Assembly: GCA_903813345.2 (NCBI GenBank)
Contig: CAIIXF020000005.1
Span: 34,353,375 to 34,417,374, forward strand
Direction: 5' to 3'
DNA length: 64,000 bases
DNA from: Owenia fusiformis
Lineage: Eukaryota > Annelida > Polychaeta > Sabellida > Oweniidae
The notes beneath the pieces were generated by a model. It saw only the letters and a list, made by a program, of their open reading frames with translations. It was not told the origin of the DNA and did no database searches. The translations under genes and the position numbers were made by a program. Position 1 is the first letter of the stretch; every line of letters begins with the position of its first letter. This document shows positions 13,401 through 25,400 of this stretch, piece after piece.

Positions 13401-16400
13401 CAGTCTTAGCACTGCTGCGATAGTTCTTCACAATATGGGCTCTGCAATAAATAAAAAAGAATTCAAAATTAAATTTACATTCATTAATCATGCATGTATT
13501 GGCCATAATCCTGTATGAGATTTCAAATCAGAGTCGCTTTTGTGGAATGAACAGCCTGCATCGGGAATACATAAAGGCTACATTAATATTTTACTGTGTG
13601 GCCCATAAGTAGATTTACAATATAGATTATTGTAAAGTAACTGTAAACCTACTTTTAGGCTACCCTGTACAGTAGATCTATAGATCTAAATAGGCCATTG
13701 ATATCTTGTGCACACTTTCTCTTCAGAAAGATACGTATAGATTTTCATTATCAAGTCATCTTCTCTGTTCTCATCACCAAAGAAATATGCACCTTTTAAA
13801 AAATTGTCCAAGTTTCTTGCTCCTTTATACATTAGCTAAATTCTAAGGAATGAAGAATGCATCTGAACACATAAGGCCATATTTACTTCCAAGTGATAAA
13901 CTATTGGAAATACACACCAAAATATTGCTATCACCAAATAATTACAGCATAGACCCATACATAATTATATTTTGAATTTGTACAGCAACCTCTGAACCAA
14001 TTTTATTTCTTTCAAATTACCTAAGGTCCTCAGTCTCCTGGTCTCCATCAGTGGGCTTAATGACGTTGATTGCTTTCTGTAAAGCAGACGCCATATTGGT
14101 CAGCTGACTTCTGATCTGCTCACTGGGCATAGCCTGGATACTTGGGCCCTCAGGTGCATCCTCTTTCTGGGAAACAGCAAGGTCTGTGCCAAAACTCAGC
14201 GATCTTGACTGATGGTCGATTCTCACCTTGTATAAATCAGATACATTTATTAGACATGATTATGGAAGGTGTAAATCACATTATTAAATTAAAATGCTTG
14301 GATGTGTACATGTGTACTTTTGTTGAAAGACAGCTAGGTATGTGTCAAGCTTGGGAATTCTGACCTATGCTCGCCTAAATTCATGGTTGCATCTATAAGG
14401 TTTATATCTATGTTTTACAATTCTGTTAAATGGAGCATATTTTTGAAAATTTGGGTGCATTTTCTCTTCAGAAACTTGCGTATAGATTTTTCATAATCAC
14501 ATATATATTCATCTATTCTATTCTCATCATTTAAAAAATGCACACATCAAATTAAAAAGCTGTACTAAATTAAAGAAGAATGACATAGGCCACTCAAAAT
14601 ACATTTACTCCTTGAAGACTTGTCACTAAGCTACAATTTTACATGAGGTAGTCTTCCAATGAGTTAATGTCTTATAGGTTTCTGATGAGTGTTTTGAAAA
14701 CACACATCTGTATGATATGACTCACCTGTAGCTCTAAGTTCTTGATCTCATGTACGATCACCTTTTCTAGCTGGAACTCAGAGACAAAGGGAGCCAGGGC
14801 AGCCAGACGAGAGAACTCAATGGTCTGGTATACTTGGGACACCTGAAATAAAATACAACAGTCTGAGCTTTATTACATGTATCTAAACGAAGTAGAGAAG
14901 CCAATCACCCAGATGGTTTTTTCTAAGAGTGTTTAAGTTGAGGAATCAATTTAGAGTGCGTTTGTTGTGCATTTCTCTTCAGAAACTTGCGATATAGATC
15001 TTTTCAAAATCAATGATTCTCATACATCATACATCTTCTCATTCTATAAGAATAGTTTTATCACTCATTTGAGAAAACATTGTGCTAACAAAACAGGTAC
15101 AGTTGAACTAATTTCTTAAATCATTGAATCAAAGAATCCACAAGTTCAACTGACCTGTTTCAAGAGCCTAGTGATTGTGATCTCCTGTATAGCAGTTGTG
15201 TACTGAGAGAGGTCAGGATTCTTCTCAATGAATTCCAAAGAGTTGGCTACACGGCTGGAGAGCTTCAATGGGTGGAACTCAACCTCCAACCAGCGGTACA
15301 GGTTCGACAGCTGTGGGTTCACACTCTGAACTATACCAGTCTTCACCTAAAACACAAGTGCATTTTCATCATGAAAAATGCTTTGTACTCTCTTATATAG
15401 AATCCATTCACGGTAGAGAAAATATACCAGTCTTCACCTAAAACACAAGTGCATATCCATAATGGAAAATGCTTTGTACTCTCTTATATAGAATCCATTC
15501 ACGGTAGAGAAAATATATACCAGTCTTCACCTAAAACACAAGTGCATATCCATAATGGAAAATGCTTTGTACTCTCTTATACATAGAATTCATTCACAGT
15601 AGAGAAAATATTCTTTAAAGCATTGGTAAATAACTTTTGTTTTTGTGCACAAAATTTTCTTCACAGAAGAATATTTCAAATTTTTAAATGTTGCAAATAT
15701 TTCAACTCCCAGAATGTGTTCATGTGCCTAGTAATAGCAGAGAATGTAATCAATGGACAAGGCTACATTGTTTATGACAACTGTATTTCTGCAATTATTT
15801 AGAGTGAAGTATAATAGCTTCCTCACCAAATCATTGACCAGGCTCTGACGGGTTGGTGGATTCTGGAGGTTCAACAACGAGGCAAGGCGTCGCTCTTTCT
15901 CCAAAGCTGTTTCGTCAAAGTCCAACAGATTAGCCATCTGGTTGCGAGAAGGTGGGATTGGGATGGAGAGTGTTGCACATAGCACTCTTGATGCTAACCT
16001 GGAGACAGAAAAATTATATTCATATTGTAGCACTTTCTTGCATTTGTATTTCCATGTATGTACATGCTGTCTGCTTACATCATTGCTTTAGTGGCTAAAA
16101 AGTGTTTCTAAATATATATTACTTCAGTTCTCTGCTATGCGTCTGAGGATCAACACCTCAGACGTATAGTATAAATTTCACAAATATATTATCATTAATG
16201 TTGAAAGCTCAATATAATAGTTAAGTTTCATCAATTATGTTTTCATCAATTACAAATATAGGTAACTTCTGGGATTGATAATTAATGAAACTTCTTAAAA
16301 TAGATAACACATGTTACTGATTTTTAGATTACAATTTGCATATCTTATGCATCATTTTATGTTCTTCAAAGGTAAATGGTACAGGTAAATGCAAAATTCT

Positions 16401-19400
16401 AATTCTCCTAATTCTGACTTAAGTTGGTTAACTCATGATTTGTCCATTTTCTAGTAAGTTCAAGCCTATAGTATTTTCAGATCCCAAGTGGGTGCAGCCA
16501 AGTGACATACTGCTTCAATATTGGAAAGATCACTGAGTTTTCTTTAAGGCCAGGTAGTCTAAGGGTGCATGTTCGGCATTTTGCTGCATTCCTCAATTGA
16601 GTCACATGTTATTTTTCAAACAGGAATCACTCCTTCCCCATGTTGTCTATATCTTCCAGTTTTGCACATAGAGTGCACTTATGTGCCTAGAAAAGACTGG
16701 TGAGAAGATTTCTTGTTTTTATGAATTTTATCAAAACATTCTTCTATACATTCTTTTCTAGGTACATTAGTGCACTTGTTGTGCAAAAGTGAGAAATGTA
16801 GACATTGTGAGGAAGGAGTGATTTGAAAAATAACATGTGACCCTATGGAGGGTTGCAGCAAAATTCAGATCATGCACCCTGACCTTAACACATGTACACA
16901 AATAGCACAAGCAATACTATAAAAGTTCAGGGGACTCTTGAATAAAGCAACGATCTTTACAGGTTTCAAGTATTCTCCTTGTATTCTCTTTGTACTTTAT
17001 GCAAAACAACTAGGCAAGATAAACAACATCATTTTATCATGCTTGTTCACTATCAGATATGTTTACAAACATACAAGGTCACCATGATTTAAGGACTATG
17101 ATAAACTGTCCTATCACATTAGTTAACAGCCTAAACGCTGTATACAATCAAAGAAACTGAATAACTTCTGTAAAAAGTAATAAATTTAACGTTAAGATAG
17201 CTGTATACTGTAGAGAGGTTTTAACTGATGGCCAAACCTTAATACATGTACTATATCATATAACGGATTTGGCAATATTCAGCATACAACAAGGTTTTTA
17301 TCTACATTTACAGAATGTTTGTACAAGTGGCTATATTTGTTGTATTGCTATTCTTAACAAGATGGCTATACAAGTGGATGAAATCAAAGAAATGTACAGC
17401 TCCAGGACCACCTGGGCTACCACTCTTTGGGAACATTTTCCAGCTCAATGCCCAGTTTTCATTTACACAGCTAGAACAATGGAAGGAGGAATATGGAGAT
17501 GTCTACAAGCTGAACTTACTTCTCTCAGAGGTTGTTGTGATCAATGGAGAAACAATCTATGAGGCTCTGGTAATCAAGGGCAATGACTTTGGTGGGCGCC
17601 CAAAGACTGGACGCCTAGAGTTAATAAATCAATATGAAGATATTGTTACAAGGCCTGCTGATGAAAAATGGAAAGATCTACGTAAAATTGCACATGCTGG
17701 ATTGAAGCAATATGGCGTAGGTGTGTCAAGGATTGAAGAGATTACTATGGATGAGATCATGATCTGTATTGGAAGGTTTGATAGAACTGATGCTTTTGAT
17801 CCATTTGAGGATATCTATCTGACAGTGGCTAATATTGCATTGGCTATGGTAAGCTATAAGGTTTTCCCTTAATTTTTCCAAATTTTTGAAATGCGGCAAC
17901 TGATTTTAAAGGCAGTTAACCAGGTCTGATAAGAATCAACAATGAACTCGTTGAAAAAATAACTAGCTATATTAACTATATATAATAACAATCAGTTATT
18001 CAAATTCACACCCAGACATATTTTTAATGACCAACACACTTGGTTCAACATGAGCAGTAGTAGAAGCCTTAAAAATTACATACAATTCATTGTATTAAAT
18101 CTGTACTTCATTTTATTTTATTTATTGATTTCTCAATTCACCCTTTATAGGGTATAAGAGTACAAAAGACTAACAAATACAGACAATTTTCCTTAAAGCT
18201 GACAGGTGAGACCCTAGAAAAGACAGACCCATGGCTACAGAGGGTGATGAGATCAGACAAGTTGACGTGCAAGGCATACAGCACAAAAACAGCTTACTTA
18301 GATGTGCTACCTTGGCTAAGACATATACCCCATGCTAATGGGAAGCTATTCAATGAAGCAATAAGTGAAAACACAGGATGTATAGACAACATCATAGAAA
18401 AAACAAAGGTGATTTTTATAACTTTTAGAAGTTTTAAAGTTGACACTACAGTGTAACAACAGCTGTATTTATTACCTATATATAACCAGAACAACGGCAA
18501 CGCCAAAGCGTAGCGAATCCCATCGAACAGAAATGGCTGGCATTTTTACAAACGAATATAGCAAATATCATAAAACAACACACCAGAAAGGCCACCATTT
18601 TCAAAATGGTTGCTCACTAGCCAAGTTGTCATCAGAAGAAATAATATACTTTTAAGTAGCCACCTCTAAAATTTATGAAAAATCGCACACGTACTTGTAA
18701 AATATCACACATAAAAATGGTGGCCATTTTTCAAAATTGCCGACTACTCCCCAAAGTTTTATTAGACAATGTGCCATGTAAAGTATTCACATATCAAATA
18801 TGAACAAAATCGCTCCACTACTTTTCGAGTTATAGTAAAATACGTTAAAATGGCGGCCATTTTCAAAATGGCCTTCTACCAAAAGTGTCATTAGAAATAG
18901 ACAGCGTGCCACGCTTATAGTATTCACATACCAAATATGAACAAAATCACTCCACTACTTTTCGAGTTATAGTAAAATACCAAGGAGGATTGGCTCCCAG
19001 GATCGAAACTCGATATTTTCCAACAATGAAAACGTCGAAATGTCGTTATTTTCTGAAATTAAAACCGACTATAAATTCAAAATAAACAGTTCAAAAGATT
19101 CGAACCAATATCTCGATCATTTCTTGTGAGTTTTGGAATTTTTCGTTTGGAAATAAGACCAAAATTCACGATTTAAATGTTGAAGTGAACAAAATGGCGG
19201 CTGTTTGAATTCGAATTTTGTATTACGACATACCCATATATGGGACAGAATATCGGTGGTGCACTCTGGGAGCCAATCCTCCTTGGTAAAATACGTTAAA
19301 ATGGTGGCCATTTTTCAAAATTTTTTTCAAAATGGCCGCCTTCTACCAAAAGTGTCATAGGACAGTGTGCCATGCTTATAGTATTCACATACCAAATATG

Positions 19401-22400
19401 AACAAAATCGCTCCACTACTTTTCGAGTTATAGTAAAATACGTTAAAATGGCGGTCATTTTTCAATTTTTTTTCAAAATGGCCGCCTTCTACCCAAAGTG
19501 TCATAGGACAGTGTGCCATGCTTATAGTATTCATATACCAAATATGAACAAAATCGCTCCACTACTTTTTGAGTTATAGTAAAATATGTTAAAATGGCGG
19601 CCATTTTTCAAAATTTATTAAAAATGGCCGCCTTCTACCAAAAGTGTCATAGGACAGTGTGCCATGCTTATAGTATTCACATACCAAATATGAATAAAAT
19701 CGCACCACTACTTTTCGAGTTATAGTAAAATACGTTAAAATGGCGGCCATTTTTCAATTTTTTTCAAAATGGCCGCCTTCTACCCAAAGTGTCATAGGAC
19801 AGTGTGCCATGCTTATAGTATTCACATACCAAACATGAACAAAATCACTCCAATACTTTTTGAGTTATAGTAAAATACGTTAAAATGGCGGCCATTTTTC
19901 AAAATGGCCGCCTTCTACCAAAAAGTGTCATTAGACAGTGTGCAATGCTTATAGTATTCACATACCAAATATGAACAAAATCGCTCCACTACTTTTTGAG
20001 TTACAGCAAAAATCGTAAAATGACGAGTAAAGGCCGCCATTTTTCAAGATGGCTGCCATGTGCTTCTTTAATATCTACATTTGTAGCATTATTAATGTCC
20101 TTTATAATTTTTTACATTTAAAACATATTGCTATTTTAGTTTTACATATTGTACCTAAATTACTGTAAAATCGGCACTAAAATGGCCGCCATTTCGAAAT
20201 GAGCGGCCATTTTGAAAATCGGCTTTCGAGCAGAACTTCTACTCTCATAGGGTATATGTGTACAGAATATGAACAAAATCGGGCCAACGGTATTTGAGTT
20301 ATTGCCCCGACGGACGGACAGACGGACGGACGGACGTACGTACGTACGTACGTACGGAGGCGTTCCCTATATCCCTCCGAACTTCGTTCGATGGGATAAA
20401 TATATACAGAACTTAGTAAAGAATTTAGTGCATGGGAATAAAATACACCGTAGTGCTAAAACTGATCCTGCATAATATTTTTTAATACCCACATTTTTTA
20501 TCTATTTTTGGCAGCAATGGTAAATCATTCTGAAAAAATATCTCGGCCCAACACAGCCTAAGAGATTAATGTTTAATCTTTGCAAGATCTCCATCTGGAT
20601 TTTTTTCAAAATTTGACCAGACCAGAACGATGTAAATGACTGCATCTTTTATTTTGAACTGACTGAATGATTCCTCAATTATTGTCTTTTTTCTTGCAGT
20701 TTTTTTCTGGCTATTCTGCTCCACCAATAGCTCACCAAATTCATCAAAATTTTCTCCATCTGTTTCATAACTGTAATCTGTGAGTTTTAGAGCACCCTGG
20801 ATGAGAAGAATATAAGAGGAGTATTTGACCTGATACTCATGGAACAACAAACACGAAAGAACTCCCAGAATGCTCTTAGTCACAATGCAGTCAGAGGTTT
20901 ATTTCAAAACCTCATATTTGCAGGTATAAGAATATGAAATATTCAAGATTACCACTTTTAGTAATCGACCTCAACTACAGCTTAATTCAAATGAGTATAT
21001 TGTTATCACTGTTGAAAAAAAAACAAGAACTAATGGAATTCTGAATTCTGAAAATCAGGAAAAGATAATGAAAATTTGCTGGATGAAGTGTCAGTTTGAG
21101 TTGTCCAATTTTTCATTAATGTGTGATAAGAACCGAAAAATGTGAACCGAACCAAGAAATTATGAAACCGTCAGAGCCCTAATGAACATCTATAATGCTT
21201 TAAAACAACCTGAGACTAACAGTGTTGATGTATAGAACACATCCATTTTGTAGCGATGACCACAACATCCACAGCTCTAAAGGCAATGACTGCACTACTG
21301 ATAGACCATCCAGACATACAACAGAAGCTATATGATGAGATAGACAGAGTCATTGGTGATAGGTAGCTTCATAGTACACAATGTGAAATTTTTGTATGAT
21401 AATTCAGATCTTATTTATATCCATCAATATTAAGATTATAGGACCAAATGTCACATTTTTTCTAAAATTTTCTGAATTCTTTGGTTGGTTTAGAATGAAT
21501 TATTCAAATTGCAGGCCACCTGAACTACAAGACAGATACAAGATGCACTACATGGAGGCCTTTATCTTGGAGTCACTGAGACACACTTCATTCCTACCAA
21601 TTGCTATACCACATGAGACAATGAATGATGTCACGTTAAATGGATATTTTATCCCAAAAGGCACTCAGGTAGATTAATGTATGAATTTATTGGCTTAACA
21701 TTAGTACACTGTACTATCATTTTCTTGAAAACATCCAAAACGAATACTAATAAATGATTACATAGCTTGATGTATTTTTGTGAAGTTTCATTTAACATAT
21801 AGTGGTTTCATTTCACTTCTTTCAACAGAAGACTATCATAAATTATTTGCCTGACAGTGAATCTAGGCACTATTTGCCCATTATTTGACAACACAATACT
21901 TTGGAAGGGGAGAGGTATTCACTGATTATCGAAATGTTCTCTAATAAATGAGTGTCTTCATCGGACACCAAAGGGGTGAATCATTAAAGGAACATTCCTG
22001 GCCAAACCTTTTCTATCCTGATGTAATAGCTATAATCATATATACCAGGTCGTTCAATAAGTTCACGGAAAAATGCTCTCATTTCAAAGATTCTTAATAT
22101 TTTCCCATAAAATTTTCACACAATGTTTAAAAAATACTTTCTGATTGATTCTTAAAATCTCAGCATCTCTAATTAGATTGGTCAAAAATAAGGGTTACTA
22201 TGGTAACTTGACTTTTGGGTAGGCGGGGCACTTTTTACGTCACACAATTTACCATTACAGAAATCTATCAATATGTGCAAAGGAAGGATCCTTATTTTTT
22301 ATTTGTTCTTATTCAAATTACAAATTTTTGAGGGAAAATTGATGTTCATTGTTTTCACGAACATTTCTGAAATTGTGCTAGTCAATGCTGTACCAGTAGA

Positions 22401-25400
22401 CCAGAAAATCAACAAAGTTATGGTATGGTAAGTAATTTTTATTAAAACTTCCATTCAGCCGAACTCTAAATTTTTCCATCAGAATAATGCAGCTGATCAC
22501 ACTGCTAATATTGTGCAGGAAGCCATCACAAATAACTGGCAAAATTGATGGCAAAGCTGCCCCAAGTTACATACTCTCCAGATGAGACAACTTTGATTTT
22601 GCTGTTTTCACTAGGATGAAGTATCAGCTAAGAGGTGCACTTTTATGAAACAATGAAACTACTTTCGACTGCAGTCCAGATTACCCTTCAAACAAGTTTT
22701 CAAGATGACTTCATAGCATTGTCTCGTCAATGGCTTGAATGGAACCTAATGTGCCTTAAACATGGGGGAGAATATTTCTAAAACCTTATGGGACAATAGT
22801 TGTTACTATTATTACATTAAGTAATATCATGTACAAGTAGAAAGCAGAGAAGAAATTCATGTGATATACTCATAAATTGCCTACTATTCTGTTGTTTTTC
22901 TAATGAATAATGTGACGTAAAAAGTGCCCCACCTACCCAAAAGTCAAGTTACCATAGTAACCCTTATTTTTGACCAATCATATAAGAGATGTTGATATTT
23001 TCAGAATCAATCAGAAAGTATTTTTTATACATTGTGTGAAAATTTCATGAGAAAATATCAAAAATCCTTGAAATGAGAGCGTTTTTCCGTGAACTTATTG
23101 AACGACCTGGTATACGTTCCATATTTAGCAAAACATGGGGAAATGTTTTAATATAGTCAATATAGATAATTTAAAAATGTAGTGCTCATTTCCAGTAAGC
23201 TGCCATCTTTTAAGATTTTACTCAGGAAGTGATGTCATCGACTCTCAACTTTCATGACCTTGCATATAACAGTATAGGAAAATAGCACAATATCACTTCT
23301 AGATGAGTGATCCTTACTTTATGTGCAAAAATATGTTCAGAGCTTGTCAGCTTAGAATAAAAAAAGAGACTTTTAGAAGGATTAAATCATAGACAAAATT
23401 GAAAAAGAATATTCAGCTGGTTTTGTAATTCTTAATAGCTCCTTATAGTGTTATATGCAAAGTTGAGAGTCGATGACATCACTTCCTGAGTGAAATATTA
23501 AAAGATGGCAGCCTACTGGAATTTGGCACTACATTTTCAAGTGATCAATATTGACCATATCAAAACATTTTCCCCTGTTTTGCTAAATATGGAAAGTATA
23601 TATATGGTTATAGCTACCATATTAGGAGAGAAATGGTCTGCCCAGGAATATTCCTTTAATGTACTAATTGAATCTAAATACCCCCTTTTCAGGTTTGGCC
23701 AAATCTATTTGGTTTACATCATGATGAAAGATACTACCCAGAACCATGGGCTTTTAAACCAGAGAGATTCCTGGACAATAATGGGGAAGTTATACCTGTA
23801 GATCAGAGGAAACTGTGAGTGAACTCTTGCTTATAGGATGCATGTTCAAGTGCAAAAATACCATTTTGGTACAAGCATTTCATGCATGAAATCACATATC
23901 AGACCTTCAGAGTTGGGCATAATAGCGGTACTATCTTGGCACATTTCAGAATCTGAGCAATATCCATTTTAAATAGAAACTGTCATATTTTCCAGCACAT
24001 AACTAGTTAAGCTTTCTGCATATTTGAACAAATGTACACACAAGGCATTAACATGACAAAATGTCACCACCTAGTTGTTCACAATATCATAAGTTCAAAC
24101 TTAAGTCAGATTTGAATTTTTGAGAACTTGCAAAGTGGTCAATTTGAAACAAGTTTTTTGACACTCAGAAGGTCATTGAAGGTGAAATCTCAAATCTAAA
24201 GTCAGATTTGAACTTCTGAGAACTTGAAGATTTTGAAAAAAAAATATTTGTCAATTTGAAGCAAGTTTAAATAAAAAAGACCTGTTTGACATTGAGAAGG
24301 TCATTGAAGGTCAAATGTTTTTTTACCTTGAAAATGTCATTGAAGGTCAAATTTGTATTCAGATTTGAACTTTTGAGAACTTGTACATGGTTTTGAAAAA
24401 AGGAATTTGTCAATTCCAAGCAAGTTGAAAAAATAACTTTTTTAACCTTTTTTGACTTTGAAAAGTCGGATTTGAACTTCTGAAAACTTCAAGATGATTT
24501 TGAAAAAGGTCAATTTGAAGCAAGTTGACAAAAGACCTTTTAACCTTTTTTTGACCTTGAAAGGTCATTGAAGGTCAAATCTTAATTCTAGAGTCAGATT
24601 TGAACTTCTGAAAGCTTGTAGATGATTTTGAAAAAATTGAAATCAGTCTAAATATTATTTGTCCAGTTATTGAAAGTTGTAAGAAATTATTACAATCGAT
24701 GATCACCAACCACCAACCACCGATCACTGTCACAAAAAAAATGGAGACCATAACAATATGTCACCACTTTTTGGTGGTGACCTAATAATAAGGGAAACAT
24801 TTTTATGATTTCTACTCCAGCTTGTTACCATTTGGAGGTGGGAGAAGGGTATGTGTTGGCGAACAGTTTGCCAGGATCCGTATCTTCCTGTTTCTATCAA
24901 CAGTACTTCAACACTATGAGATACTACCAGAGAAACCTGACTGCCCGCCACTGTTTGATCCCAGGAAGTGTGTACTTGGAAGTGTCCTCAAGATGGAGGA
25001 CTACAAACTGAGAATGCAAAAACGGAAATAGACCCAAGAAATGCCATCATTAAACTCCTTTAGAGATTATAACCTACTGTAATAAACATTATACATTAGT
25101 GTACATCCAGAATCTTCATAACAACAGATAAATGCTTTATCCTGCAAAGCAACCATGTTTAAAATGCTCAGTGATTTTAAATCTAAATTCTGTGTTCAAA
25201 ATCAACCTGCCACTTATCTGCCATATACGTCACCAGCTATCTCTAACCTAACTATATCCAAATATTTATATGACTAAAAAAATGAAAAGCAAAATGTATT
25301 GTTTATATGAATAAAAATTTACTTACTTTTGGGCTTCTTCTGATGACAGATTCTTCTTCTGTTCCTTTGAGAGTTGAAGCAAGCGTGCCAGAGCGCAGGC

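Noticed and set aside
20566-20883. Minus-strand open frame of 105 codons, first considered as the missing P450 exon or a gene fragment
   Set aside because: Neither its translation nor that of the opposite strand shows P450 features or any family I recognise; its splice context is weak.
23505-23801. 98-codon frame crossing the P450 exon at 23693
   Set aside because: It is in another frame; the real exon frame gives the PERF motif and joins neighbours in phase.
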